A stretch of 64,000 bases of DNA, from positions 99,742,848-99,806,847 of the forward strand of contig CM019826.1 in assembly GCA_009763385.1 (NCBI GenBank), given 5' to 3'. The stretch comes from Coix lacryma-jobi var. lacryma-jobi (taxonomy: Eukaryota; Streptophyta; Magnoliopsida; Poales; Poaceae). Under the pieces are notes generated by a model, which worked only from the letters and a program-made list of their open reading frames with translations, was not told where the DNA came from and did no database searches. The position numbers were made by a program, and so were the translations under genes. This document shows positions 44,677-57,043 of this stretch, piece by piece. How positions within the stretch are numbered: position 1 is the first letter of the stretch; every line of letters starts with the position of its first letter.

Positions 44677-46199
44677 ATCTCCCCCTTGATGAGTGCATTG
44701 TCAACTACCAACACAAATCATAATAGTATAGAGGATGGAAGTAAGAAGGAGAGAGAACTCGACCAAATGACCCAAAAGCATATCAAAGCCGAAGAAGGTC
44801 AAATGGAAAGAGCGAAACAACTTGGTTCCCAAAGACATGGGCAACGGCTCGACGCAACCAAGCAAAGCAAAGCTAGCCCTCAAGAAGAGGTAGAACAGGC
44901 TCAACACCGCTAGCGTGAAAGCTCAATACCAACTGAACAAGCACAAACGCAAAGACGCTAGTCCCTCAAGAAAGAGGCAAAGGCTCAACACAACTAGCTA
45001 TCAAAAGTGCTTTGAACCAATTGGAAAGCTCAAGGACCAAACAAACTCCCCCTCAAATAGTGCACGCAACCAGGAAAATATTTCTCCCCCAAAGTCGGAG
45101 ACGGAGAACACATGATTTGCAAGATTTTAACTGATTTGCAAGATTTTCTCCCCCTTAGTTGAAAATGCACCAACAAGCAAATTTCTCCCTCTTTACAGAA
45201 TAACTCCCCCTTCCAAAATGCATATGAGTCAATATGCAAGTTAGCAGCTTCAGAAATATAGTCGATAAAATATGAAGATGCTCAACAAAGTGCTGATCCG
45301 ATGACTCAACAACATGCACATAATGCTAGCAAAGGCTCAAACTGATCACCAAATACGAAAAATGAACATGTGAGCAACATGAGCAGTTTTTAGCCAAGAA
45401 GGTATTCACCATCAAAATAGCACCAAGCATGTATAGACAGGAAGTCAAACAAGTGCTAAACATGTATACAAGGTGAACTACCCCTAGCACAGTTCAACCA
45501 TCATGCTATAGAGTGAAACATAGACTTGTGCATCCAAATTTTATTAGAGTTGCAGCGGTTAAATTACACAAGTTTAAATTTCAGCATGTGATTGCGAGAG
45601 GTTGAAAGCTTGTCATTGCCTAACTTTTCAACTATGCGAAGCCTATGCAGAAGCAATCAGAAGCTTAAAGCAACAGTTTTGGTCATACACTACACAGCTC
45701 AGGTTTAACTCAAAGTGCAATGAGAAACAGTCTCGAAACTGTGATGTGCTGACAAGCAGTCCCGTCTCGATCTTTCCAATTCACTTAACTTGGTTCAAAT
45801 TTTATCTCAGAATATGAACATACCAAGCAAGTGAATGACTCAGAACTAGAGACATAGCAACCTAGCATATATGAAAAGCACGAGTGAATTCTACACATCC
45901 TACACATGCTAGTTGCATATCTCATTGGTGAACAGTTTCAAGTTTTATGTACATTAAGCAGGTTCACCATTCAAAAATAGCTCAGCTCACAATATGCAAT
46001 AGTGATCAGAAAGAGCATAAGCTACAAGCATCATTATAAAACATTGGATCAAATACAATAGAGCGTAGTCACATTCTAAGGATTATATACATGAAGCTCT
46101 GAATGTAAATATGCAAGATGAAATGCAAAGATGCATGAAGAAACCAAATGAAAAACACAAAGTCAGTTTATAATACAAGAGTCAAAATGTTTCCCCCAT
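44677..46199 (-). other. Post-pol spacer of F3
   Basis: Aligns in reverse with F2's 32945-34552. It includes several CTCCCCC blocks (45050, 45085, 45150, 45205), i.e. extra purine-tract-like sequences on the sense strand, and the diverged GACGCAACCAAGC repeats at 44811-45000. No coding sequence is seen. Confidence 0.65.
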
Positions 46200-46943
46200 C
46201 TAAAAGGGGAAACACACACCAAGCTCACCTCTCAACCTAGCAAAAGTTGATTGGTTCAAAGGCTTGGTGAAAATATCAGCCAACTGATGATGAGTATCAA
46301 CATGGCGAAGGTCGATATCACCCTTCTCATAGTGGTCTCGAAGAAAATGAAAGCGCACATCAATATGTTTGGTCTTAGAGTGCAGCACGGGGTTCTTAGC
46401 AATGCTAATCGCACTCGTGCTGTCACAAAGCAAAGGAACGCGAGAAAAGCTCAGACCAAAATAACGCAAAGTGGCCATCATCCAAAGCAACTAGGAACAG
46501 CAGCTAGCCGCAGCAACATACTTAGCCTCCGTGGTAGACTGGGCGACACTAGACTGCTTGCGAGAAGACCACGATACAAGAGAAGAACCAATAAACTGAC
46601 AAGTCCCAGAAGTGGACTTGCGATCAATACGGCAACCAGCAAAATCGGCATCAGAATAACCGCAAAGGCAGAGGGTGGAAGAAGCAGAATACCAAATCCC
46701 AAATTCTGGAGTGAAGCATAAGTAACTCATAATGCGCTTGACCGCCTGACGGTGAGAAGTGCGCGGCGACGACTGAAATCGCGCGCACAAACACACCGCG
46801 AACTGGATGTCCGGGCATGTCGCCGTCAGGTACAGCAGCGACCCGATCATACTCCGGTACTCCTTCTGGTCCACAGCTTCTCCGTCCACATCCGCATCCA
46901 GGGCCACCATGGTCGGCATGGGTGTTGGAAGAGGCTTGGCCTC
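46200..46943 (-). pseudogene. C-terminal pol (RT end and RNase H) of F3, truncated
   Basis: On the minus strand, EAKPLPTPM follows directly after the junction with element I, then IGSLLYLTATCPDIQFAVCL, YSDADFAGC and a changed TTEAKYVAAA, where F2 has MEAEYIAAA. One TAG at 46493-46491 stands where F2 has a Gln codon. The chain then continues LLWMMATLRYFG and LLCDSTSAIS to the same C-terminus as F2. The E-to-K change in EAEY removes a catalytic RNase H residue. The N-terminal pol and gag should lie on the far side of element I. Confidence 0.88.
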
Positions 46944-47216
46944 TGTTGACACTGGTTATCTATCAAAATTAAAGGATAAATAAATATGAAAAGGGCATGA
47001 ATTCAATCACCAACAAAGGTTCAGGGTATTAATTGACAATATTCCACGAGTTTTGGTGAATTGTGATTCTACAGGGACTAAACCAGGACTGATTGCTTCC
47101 CCTAGAAGGAAACTGACGCGAGATAACGCAACCGGCACGTTAGGAATATTCCAGAAGGTTCTAGAGGACACCAGAGGACACCACGAGGCGGGACACCCCG
47201 AGACGCTACCAGGTGG

Positions 47217-47249
47217 GACCGGTCGGTCCCACCCTTAGACCGACCGGTC
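47217..47249. repeat. Inverted repeat GACCGGTCGGTC / GACCGACCGGTC in the LTR of I
   Basis: Arms pair across the spacer CCACCCTTA (11-12 bp arms). It is comparable to the palindromic words in other families, but a single pair rather than a cluster. Confidence 0.75.
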
Positions 47250-47589
47250 TCCCCCGGGCCCGCTGGCTTCCGTCTTCTGCAAGCTTCCTCCACCGCCTCC
47301 TAGGATGCATCTCCACCGTCCCTGAAGTCAGTTTGATCCAACGGCCGCGGTTGATCCCTCAGGGATAAGCAGCCCCAGACCCCCCTCTCCAGGCATCTCC
47401 ATCTTCATTATTCATCTCCACATCAGAAACTAGGGTTTCAATTAGAAGTAGAGGTCCCTCTAGATGAATCTCTTCTAGTTCATCTAGAATTAGATCTAGT
47501 TCATCTAGTTGTAATCAAGAGCCAGCTATCAAGTAGAAGACTAGTTACCCCTCTAGTTTAGGTTTAGAACCTAGTCTTATATTAGAACT

Positions 47590-47592
<3 letters not shown>

Positions 47593-47632
<40 letters not shown>
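47593..47632. repeat. (AG)20 microsatellite
   Basis: Forty bases of uninterrupted AG in the LTR of I, followed by GAAGAGATC. Confidence 0.95.
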
Positions 47633-47635
<3 letters not shown>

Positions 47636-48268
47636 GAGATCAAGAAGGAGCTCCGGCCTGTCGGATCCACTTCTTCATCTTGTACCTATGAATTCAAGTT
47701 CATCATCAACTTCAGTGATTGTTTCGGTAATCAACGTCTATATTTAAGTTTGAGCTATTGTTCTTATTATTCTTGAAGATTTATGACTCTCTTTTGAGTA
47801 CTTTAATTCTAGTCATTCTAGAGTTAGAGTAGTTGGATAGTGTAAGCGTGGTGCTTAGACTTGATAGCTCATATATGCCTCCTATAACGCCGGTAGTAGT
47901 GGTTGTTCGCAAGGGTGACTCTTATAGCCTTGTTGATTCTTCTATAGTCCACTTACCCGTGTGTAGGCTCGGTAGGATTATACATTTGCATAAAAGATTC
48001 ATACTCTGTTTGTGACCTTTTATGGCAACTTCCCCACTAAGAATAATATAAACATATCACTCTTAAATTGGAATTAGACCGCCTTAATGATCCCCTCTAT
48101 ACTTCTTGATTCTCCGTCCTTGTTAGCTACTCAGGGGTTAGACTTTAAGGATTAACACTATCCGTTCCTTTGGGTTCGATATTAAAACTGGGTTACTCTG
48201 GTGAAGTGCTACATCGGTAGATTTTATCTGTGCGCTTGCGGATAAAGTAGAGTGTGCGTTAATTTATA

Positions 48269-48372
48269 CCAACAAGCATTTCTGGCGCCGTTGCCGGGGA
48301 TAGAGTTTATCTCTACTCTTGGTAGTGACGTTAGTAAGTGTCAACAAGCATTTCTGGCGCCGTTGCCGGGGA
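48269..48372 (+). promoter_or_regulatory. Duplicated primer-binding sites of element I
   Basis: Two identical 26-bp copies containing TTTCTGGCGCCGTTGCCGGG begin at 48275 and 48347, 72 bp apart. Each is preceded by an LTR-end-like CCAACA or TCAACA. Only the second follows an end that pairs perfectly with the LTR start. Confidence 0.85.
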
Positions 48373-48821
48373 ACGGTAGATCATCTTAAGTCTTAGTTTA
48401 ACCTTGTAATCATACTTTTATCTTTTCCTTTTTTGTCCCAGTCTTTTCTTTATTTTTGTTTTCATTCTTATGAATGTTGTTTTTGAATTCCACTCTTATC
48501 TATCACTACTCCATGAGCAAGCGATAACCAGTAGAATCCTTACACCCCATCATAATACCTTGTTATGAGCTATGCCTACCTTTCTGTTGCATTGTCCTTG
48601 TAATGAGCATAGAAATATAATTATGAAAATATTCCTTCGGGTATTTAGTCACTAACCTTTCTAGGTCTAGCTAGAGTAGAAAAGAACGAAGGAACAACAA
48701 ACACAAGGTATGTCCAACCAATCATCATGCAACATTGAATTACATTCATCCAATCTTGATTTGTGCAAAATCCAAGCTTGGGGAATAGACTTTCTAAGAA
48801 CATGTCTTGCCATGTTGCTAT

Positions 48822-49994
48822 TGTTGGGGAACCACAAAAGGGGTACCCCCAATCAACGCAAAACAAATAAGTTAAGCCTAGAGCACCAATTAATAAGAAA
48901 CCTAACTAGTCTAACCCCCTAAAAAACCAACCCCTCGAGGCCTACAACGCCGACCCATCGCCGGGAAGCCTGGGCCCGCCAAAGCCTTACCGACCGCCTC
49001 ATGGTAGCCTACCTCTCGAGCCCCGGCACATAGGCCTCGAGCCCACTATAGCCGTACACCGTTCCTCGAGACCCCACGTGGGGACCTCGAGCCTCTCTAA
49101 CACGGTAACCTACCCCTCGAGACACATCCTACCTCCCTCGAGCAGCGCCAGACATTGGATACCAGCCTCATACTGCGCATTTAATGCGTCCACCTACTCC
49201 AGTCACATCCTCTGGTACACGACGTATGCCATAGTGAACCGGGGCCAGAGTCAAACCTCGTTTTCACCACAAGCATGGGCAAAAAGGCACAAGTACAGCA
49301 CTATTAGGTCATACCCTGCACTGTAGCACACTCGAGCCACATCTCAAGACCTGGATTCCCGTTGTACGACCGGGTTTTCCGGGACTTGCCCATACCTGTG
49401 GGGGCTCGAGCCCCCCATGGGCGCCACCTCGAGGCCGGCCCTGCGCCCCTCGAGCCCTAACTGCTTTCATGCTATTGGAGGACAGGTACCCCAAAGACCC
49501 GGAGGGACCCTGCCACGTCCTGTACGTGCCGGAATGGGCGCTGCACGGCCTCCACGTCGCCACGCCTCCACGTCCGCGCCCAGGATGGAAGCCACGCTTC
49601 AAGGACGCCTCAACAGCAACCCCCACGCCGGCTCCAGTGACCTCGACAAGACAGAATTCCAACCCTTCGCCGTATGGGGCGTTGTACATGTCACTCCTGT
49701 GTAACCCTGGCCTCCTCTTGTTCTATAAAAGAGGGCACCAGGGCCCTTCACGCACACGAGTCCACACGACACACACATGAGTCCAGACTCTCGTCCACGC
49801 TCGTTGAGCTTGTATTGCCCCTGTACAAGCACTTCGGTGCAAGTAATACAAGAACCTCCTCCCCCCGTTGGACGTAGGGCCTTCTTTGCCCGAACCAGGA
49901 TAAACCCTTGTGTCATCTTGCATCACCATCCAGGAAGAGAGCACGCGATCATATTACTAGTTGGTGTCATACCCCCGGGGTCGAAACACCGACA
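48822..49994 (+). repeat. 5' LTR of element B
   Basis: 1173 bp, TGTTGGGGAACC to ACACCGACA. CG- and CTCGAG-rich. TATA box TCTATAAAAG at 49722-49731. The internal primer site follows within two bases. Confidence 0.85.
49722..49731 (+). promoter_or_regulatory. TATA box of element B
   Basis: TCTATAAAAG, 263 bp before the LTR end. It would start transcripts near 49755. Confidence 0.65.
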
Positions 49995-50052
49995 GTTGGC
50001 GCCCCAGGTAGGGGCCTTCGCGTGTCGGAGTCGATTTCTTGTTGTTTTCTGG

Positions 50053-53000
50053 ATGGCTTCTTCCACTCCTTCGTTCTCTGCTGGTGCCGTCATCTGGTTC
50101 GGGAGCCTCGAGTTCCTGGCCACCGGCAGTGGCAACGAGCTGACCCTGCTCTCCATGGAGAGCCCGAGCGGAGGGCGTGTCACGCCACCCCGTGCGGGAG
50201 GCGTGGCGCGTCGCCCGCACCACCACGCGTCGCCACCTCATGAGCGGCGCCGTCGTCACCATCGTCGCCAGGCACAGGCGGTGCCCGCGGCGTACGCCCA
50301 CTTCCCCGCGGCCGGCGCAGAGTCCCCAAGGAGAAGCCTGCCCGGCGCGCGGCCGGAGACTTCTAGGGCGCGCGCGCACTCTCCCAGCGAGTTCGCGTTC
50401 GTCATGCGCACGGACCGGGAGCCTGGCCAGAGGCCCCCGAGCTGTGCTCCGTCGATACCACATAGCTTCCTCCCGCACGGGGTGTACCGCGCTCGACGCC
50501 AGCGGCCCCCGTTCGGCCTCAACAACTCCGCAGCTGTCTACGCCCACCACCTCGACGAGCGCCGTCAGGACCAGGCAGCGGCAGAGCGGGAGGAACGTCC
50601 GGGCGTGATCCTACGAGCCACCACCGACCTGGAGATCGTCTACCCCGCGCACGTCGACCGCGGCTTCTCACGAGTCGTCGAGCCACCCCGGTGAGCCACC
50701 ATCGGAGAGTGGTACCGCGGTCTGCAGTCCCAGCGCGAGCCAGGGCGGCGCGACATCAACAGCTTCGACTCCGACGAGTACGACTACCATGACCCTGACC
50801 TCTGGGATCCCACCAGGGAATGCTTCCCGCTCGAGGGGGTCGTGGGCGATGCCGAGGACGACGACGACGACGACGCCAAGCCGGCGCTCAACCTCGAAGA
50901 GCCCAGCGACGTGGCTGCGGCGGGCGGACCACACGTTCGGGGGAGGAACGAACCCCCGGCACCGGATGCACCACCTCAGCACAACGACGACCGGGCGGCG
51001 CAGCTCGCGCAGCTGCGGGAGGCGATCACCAAGGCTGAAGAGGACGGACAACGCCTGCTGCAGCTCGAGCATACTCTTGTGCAGGAACAAGCCCAGCCTC
51101 GAGGCGCCGACGCTCGTGGCCGCGCTCGAGAGGTCCACCGGCAGATCCTCAAGGATGGGGCACCAGCACGCCCCGAGGTGCGCTTCCCGCGAGCCGGGCA
51201 GAACGTGGTGGCGGCCGCGATGCTGCTCCGCGATCTACCCGGTATCTCCAACCCTGACGCCAGGCGCATGCTCGGGGAAATGAAGAACCTCCTCGAGACA
51301 GCCGCTCTGCAGCAGGCCGAGAGCTTAGCCTCGCGCCGGCGCGGAGCGACCTCGGGGAAGCCAGCAGACACGCCCCGCAAGGAGCGTGAGATGTTCATCC
51401 ACCAGCCGGACGCCTCTCGAGCCAGGCCAGTCCGGGAGCGGATCGTCGACAACCGGGCACCTTGAGACCCCAATGACGCCCGCAACAACATCAACCGCCG
51501 GCGCAAGGACAAAGGGGTCGAGGAGCGTGGCTATAGTGCCCATCGTGGGGGGCGCTATGACAGTGACGAGGACCGGCAAGCCCTCGAGCCCCCGGGCCCT
51601 AGGGTCTTCAGCCGGGCCATCCGCAGCTCAACCCTCCCCGACCGCTTTCGACCACCGACCAACATCGTGAAGTATGACGGGGAGGTCGAGCCCAAGCTAT
51701 GGCTCTCCGACTTCCGCCTGGGCTGCCAACTAGGCGGGGCGAAGAGCGACGACCGCGTGATCATACGCCAGCTCCCACTCTACCTCTCGGACACCGCCCG
51801 TCGGTGGCTCGAGGGGCTCCCGCCGGATCAGATCCACAACTGGGCCGACCTAGTCAGGGTCTTCGATGGGAATTTCAAGGGGACTTGCGTGCGCCCAGGC
51901 AACCCCTGGGATCTACGACGTTGCAGGCAGACAGCGGACGAGCCCCTTTGTGACTTTGCTCGGTGATTCTCGAAGCAGCGCCTCGAGCTCCCCCACGTGC
52001 CTGGTGAGGATGTCATCTTAGCGTTCCTCGTGGGCACGACGTGCCAAGAGCTAGTCCACGAGCTAGGGTGCTACCGTCCCAGGACGGTCGAGGATCTGAT
52101 GGATCGTGTCACCAGCTTTGCCTCAGGCGACGAGGCAGTGGGGGCCTTCTTTGGCCGCTCCACGGACAAAGGCAAGGCGGTGGCCACGCCGGAGAGCTCG
52201 AGCAAGGGCAACAACGTCAAGAACCGCAACAACAACAACAAGAAGAAGAAGAACAAAGGCAAAGGTCAGAAGGCGAAGCGCGACGCCGATGACGACGACG
52301 ATGAAGAGGTGCTCGCAGGCGCCCTCGAGCATAAGAAGCCTCGAGGCCCCCCTGACGGGGCTGTCTTCGACAAAATGCTCGAGGACCCCTGCCCTTATCA
52401 CAAGGGTCCCACGAATCACAAGTTGAAGGACTGTCGAATGATGAAGGGCTTCTACTCCAAGCTCGGCGACAAGAAGGAAGACGTGCCTAAAGGCAAGGAC
52501 AACAATCGACGCAACGACGGGGACGCGGACGACGACTTCCCCCCGGTGCGCGACTACTTCATGATCTACGGGGGCCCAACCGTCGGGCTCTCAGCTCGAG
52601 AGAGAAAGAAGGAGCGCCGGGAGGTCTTTGCACTCTGCCACGACGCCCCCCGGTATCTTGACTGGTCTGATGCGCCGATCACGTTCGACCGTGACGACCA
52701 TCCGGGCCATGTCGTAAATCCAGGGGCGTACCCCCTCGTCGTCGACCCCGTCATCGTCGACGTACGGTTCTCCAAGGTGTTGATGGATGGGGGCTCGAGC
52801 CTCAACATCATATACCTCGAGACCCTCAACCTCCTGGAGATTTCGAGGGACCAGCTCCAACCCAGCGTCGGGGGGTTCCACGGAGTCATACTAGGGAAGA
52901 AGGCCCACCCCCTCGGGCGCATCGACCTACCTGTTTGCTTTGGCATGCCGGCCAACTTCCGCCGGGAGACGCTCACCTTCGAGGTGGTTGGGTTCCAAGG

Positions 53001-54874
53001 GACCTACCACGCCATCATCGGCAGGCCTGGCTACGCCAAGTTCATGGCGGTCCCCAACTACACGTACTTGAAGCTCAAGATGTCGGGGCCGAAAGGGGTC
53101 ATCACCGTCGACACCTCCTACGAACACGCGTACCACTGCGACGTGGAGTGCGTCGAGCGTGGGGAGGCCAACGTCCAAGTCGACTCGCTCGAGGCCCTGG
53201 CTGCCCTGGCCACCGAGACCCCTGAAGCAAAGCGCCACGCCGGCACCTTCGAGCCGGCAGAGCACACCAAGCAGATACCCGTCGACCCGACCTCGTCCGA
53301 CAGCAAGACGCTGGCCATCAGTGCCAGCCTCGAGCCTAAATAGGAAGCAGTGCTCGTCGACTTTCTCCGCGCGAACATCGACATGTTTGCGTGGAGCCCC
53401 TCGGACATGCCAGGCATACCGAGGGGAGTCGCCGAGCACGCCTTGGAGATCCAGGCCGGGTCCAGACCGGTGAAGCAACGCCTGCGCCGCTTCGACGAGG
53501 AGAAGCGTAGGATCATCGGCGAGGAGGTGCACAAGCTTTTGGCGGCTGGATTCATCAAGGAGGTATTTCACCCGGAGTGGCTAGCTAACCCTGTACTAGT
53601 TAGGAAAAAGAATGGAAAAATGCGGATGTGCGTAGACTACACTGGTTTGAATAAAGCATGTCTAAAAGTTCCATTTCCTTTACCTAGAATTGATCAGATT
53701 GTCGATTCCACTGCGGGGTGTGAAGTACTTTCATTTCTCGATGCGTATTCCGGCTACCACTAGATTAAGATGAAAGAATCCGACGAGCTCGCTACCTCTT
53801 TTATTACGCCTTTTGGTATGTATTGCTATGTTACAATGCCCTTCGGCCTTCGAAACGCCGGGGCAACGTATCAGCGTTGTATGTAGCATGTCTTTGGCGA
53901 ACACATAGGCAAAACCGTCGAGGCCTACGTCGATGACATCATGGTTAAGACCAAGAAAGTCGGGGACCTCATCAGCGATCTCGAGACCACGTTCGAGTGC
54001 CTCCGGGCCAAGAATGTGAAACTCAATCCCGAGAAATGTGTCTTTGGTGTGCCTCGAGGCATGCTACTTGGCTACATTGTCTCACAACGGGGGATCGAGG
54101 CCAACCCCGAAAAGATCTCAGCAGTCACGAGGATGGGACCAATTCGAGACCTCAAAGGCGTACAGAAAGTGACAGGCTGTCTAGCCGCTCTCAGCAGGTT
54201 CATCTCGAGGCTAGGGGAAAAGGCGCTACCCCTCCACCGCCTGTTGAAGAAAACGGAATGCTTTGCGTGGACTGTCGAAGCCGAGGAGGCCCTAACCAAG
54301 TTGAAGGGGTTGCTGACTTCCGCGCCAATTCTCGTGCCACCACGACCAGCCCAGGGTGACGATCCCCCCGAGCCTCTTCTCCTCTACGTGGCCGCAACCA
54401 CCCAGGTGGTCAGCGCGGTCGTAGTCGTCGAGAGACACGAGGAGGGTCATGCGCTACCAGTCCAACGGCCGGTGTACTTCATCAGTGAGGTGCTCTCCGA
54501 GGCCAAGGTCCGGTACCCACACATCCAGAAGCTGCTCTACGTCATCATCATCACGAGGCGCAAGCTCCAGCATTATTTCCTCGCTGATCCCGTGACGGTG
54601 GTATCGTCCTTCCCCCTCGGAGAGATCATCAACAACCGGGAGGCCACGGGGCGCATCGCCAAGTGGTCTGCCGAGCTGATGGGGGAGGCCATCACCTACG
54701 CTCCACGAAAAGCCATCAAATCGCAAGCATTGGCGGACTTCGTTGCTGAGTGGACCGACACCCAGCTCCCGCTGGCACAAATCCAAGCCGAGCTCTGGAC
54801 TATGTACTTCGACGGGTCCCTCATGAAGACAAGGGCAGGCGTAGGCTTGCTCTTCATCTCACCCCTCGGAGTCC
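50053..54874 (+). pseudogene. Gag-pol polyprotein of element B, one frame with six stop codons
   Basis: ATG at 50053, 58 bp after the LTR. Gag core: VKYDGEVEPKLWLSDFRLGC and RWLEGLPPDQIHNWADLVRV (51660-51870). CPYHKGPTNHKLKDC zinc motif near 52390. Protease LMDGGSSLNIIY near 52785. RT with CVDYTGLNKACLKVPFPLPR, TMPFGLRNAGATYQRCM and YVDDIMVK (53620-53945). First RNase H 54370-54775 (VYFISEVLSEAKVRYPHIQK), then the start of the second RNase H, cut by L. The same frame holds throughout, with stops at 50692, 51463, 51964 (TGA) and 53341, 53761, 53884 (TAG). At 53761 the family has Gln (GYHQIKM). No indel is needed to read it. The N-terminal 500 codons are Pro/Arg/Ala-rich and poorly conserved. 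Confidence 0.9.
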
Positions 54875-57043
54875 TGAAAGGACCTTGATGTCGCCTAGGA
54901 GGCCTAGAGGGGGGGGGTGAATAGGCCTGTCAAAACTCAAAACTCAATTCGATCAGTAAGCAGATCAGCACTGCCGATCCTGAGATCAGCACTGCCGACC
55001 TGGAAAAATGTAAAATGGAGTTTCGTGAGTATGAGAAGAAATGTTGCACAGGAAGAGAATAAGCTTCCTGCAGGGTTAGACAGTTCACAGATATGCTAGA
55101 AATCGAAAGTACAAGTATAAAGCACTAGATCGAACCCTAACCCTAGAAACCACTTCAAGAACGAGAAGTAAACCAAAGCACAAGGTGACACAATGATTTA
55201 TCTCGTGGTTCAGCTCGCCACAAAGGCTTGCCTAAGTCCACGTTGTTGAGGTATGCCACAAAGGCTCAAGCTCACCACTTAGGTTTGCCCTTTCCTCGTT
55301 CTCAAGTCAAGAGAGTGAACTCTTGAGGTGAGGGGTGATTTCTTAGCTGCAAGAAGGTGGTTACAAACCTCCCAAGGCTGCCACAAACGTTGGCAAGCTC
55401 AAGGGCAACGCCTAGCCGGCTAGGAGCAAGCTCCAAGAGCAATAAACCCTAGAACCTCCGGCCAAACGTGAACCAATGCTCTTGGGACTTTGGGAATCAA
55501 TGGATCTGCTCTCTAATCGAGTTTTGCTGCCCTCTCTTTCAAGTTTTAGTGGTTGGAATGGGAGATCCACTTGAAAGCTTTGGGAGCAACAATGGAGGAG
55601 TGAGAGAGAGAGAGAGGGGAGCTCTTCAAACGGTCAGATCCCGAGCTGGAAGAAGCACTGGTGTAACTGGGCCGTTTTGGGCTTTCTGGAAAGGTATATA
55701 TAGTCTGGATCAAAACGGTTCGATTATGATCAGCACTGCCGACCATAATGGTCAGCACTGCCGACCACCCAAATTTAGTCAAATCAAGGTGAAACCTGTG
55801 GGGTTAGAAAGGTGGCTGGAAGTATATCTTTCTGGCAAAGATTGAGCATTGGTATCACAATTTGACTGTGGGTGCTAGAATCCCTCTTAATAGTACGGCA
55901 TACCTATACTCAAGAACAAGAGAATATAAACAATTAACCACTTGAGTCTTCAGTATCTTCATATGCCATTTCTTCTCAATGTCACTTCATAGGGGTTGCA
56001 ACTAATTGCAACTATCTCATCTCTTCGAGCAAACATCCCTTGAGCATGTGACTTGAACCATCTCTCATATGTGAGTTCAACTTCGTGGCTTCAAGTCACT
56101 ATCACTAATGATCTGATCGTCAACACAATATGACTCCTCATAGCTTGATTAGTACCTCGACTCAATGCAAGTACTCTCTTCTTCACCCTAGCCATAGTAC
56201 CTCGGTCTCCTTGACCTTCACTTTCGCTTAGTACCTCGAAGTCATTTCCTTGCTATCTTCATCTTACCAAGCCATACTCAAGTCACATCATATTAAGCAT
56301 CCATTGAAAACCATTTCTTCAATATTATGATCCTTGCTTGAACATCTTGTAGATATGAATGTTGAGATCAATCAAGCTTTAGTTTGACTCACATAGAGAC
56401 ATATATGGATCATCATTAATGTGGTCAAGCCAATTCACGGTTCCTTATATCCTCTCCATTTTGGCTTGACACTCAACACTTACTTCAATCTCCATCTTCA
56501 TACTTCTAGCTTGATCAAATCAATGCAAAGTGATTCTCCAAATATTTATCCATACAAGGAAACCAATGTAGAGATGACATATATCCAATATGAGTTTAAG
56601 TCTTTGTCATTGACCTTTGCTTGACATTAACTCACTTATGCATTCTTGATTCATTCTTCAACCTTGATCAAAGCTAGTTCACTATCAAACTCATCTTGCT
56701 CATGAAAAGCAACCCATTGTTGAGACCATTCCAAAATCATCAATCTATGTCTCACTTGTCATTTGTCAAATATGCTTGCTTTCTCATGATGCCATGATAT
56801 CCCACAACATAGAAGCCATATCATCAACTCTATTTGCATTGTTGTCTTTTACTTGAACAAGATTGTTTCCATGATCTTCCAATATAATAATACATAATTT
56901 TGGCCTTCATTTCAGCACTATGTGGAATACCATCAAGTTTGCATTTCTAGTTGAACCTTGGATACACTTAGCAAACTTGTTAGACCTTTAATTATGTTGT
57001 CACTCAGTTCACCAAAACCCACTAAGGGCTAGATGCACTTACA
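54875..57043 (-). repeat. 3' LTR of element L
   Basis: 2169 bp. The sense strand starts TGTAAGTGCATCTAG and ends GGTCCTTTCA. It ends with the G-run/TGAATAG mark (54909-54925) also seen in F-family LTRs. TATATATA at 55694-55701 is a likely promoter. Palindromic words GATCAGCACTGCCGATC and GGTCAGCACTGCCGACC occur at 54965-55000 and 55728-55766. Confidence 0.85.

Larger units (their letters stand above)
42596..46943 (-). mobile_element. F3: Copia element of the F family, 3' half
   Basis: Minus strand. 3' LTR 42596-44676, then on the minus strand the purine tract AAGGGGGAGAT, a spacer (44677-46199) and the end of pol (46200-46943). It is cut at 46944 by element I. The left target would be CCTAA (42591-42595). 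It is closely related to F2. Confidence 0.9.
46944..48346 (+). repeat. 5' LTR of element I
   Basis: 1403 bp with perfect 10-bp inverted ends (TGTTGACACT and AGTGTCAACA). It contains a GACCGGTCGGTC inverted repeat (47217-47249), an (AG)20 tract and, 72 bp before the end, an internal copy of the LTR-end plus primer-site unit. Confidence 0.85.
46944..48821 (+). mobile_element. Element I: Athila-like element, 5' LTR, primer sites and leader
   Basis: Plus orientation: LTR 46944-48346, primer site 48347-48372, then 450 bp of leader with no clear gag start before element B interrupts it at 48822. Left flank GCCTC (46939-46943). Confidence 0.8.
48822..54874 (+). mobile_element. Element B: Tat-type Gypsy retrotransposon, 5' two-thirds
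   Basis: LTR 48822-49994, primer site TTGGCGCCCCAGGTAGGGGC (starting 49996), and one gag-pol frame from 50053 until L interrupts it at 54875. The second, archaeal-type RNase H block at the end (MYFDGSLMKTRAGVGLLFIS) is diagnostic of the Tat lineage. Integrase, any antisense gene and the 3' LTR should be downstream of L. Left flank GCTAT. Confidence 0.9.

Noticed and set aside
49957..53571. Long minus-strand ORFs opposite the gag-pol of B
   Set aside because: They are shadows created by GC-rich codon use on the coding strand; no motifs, and they change frame freely.
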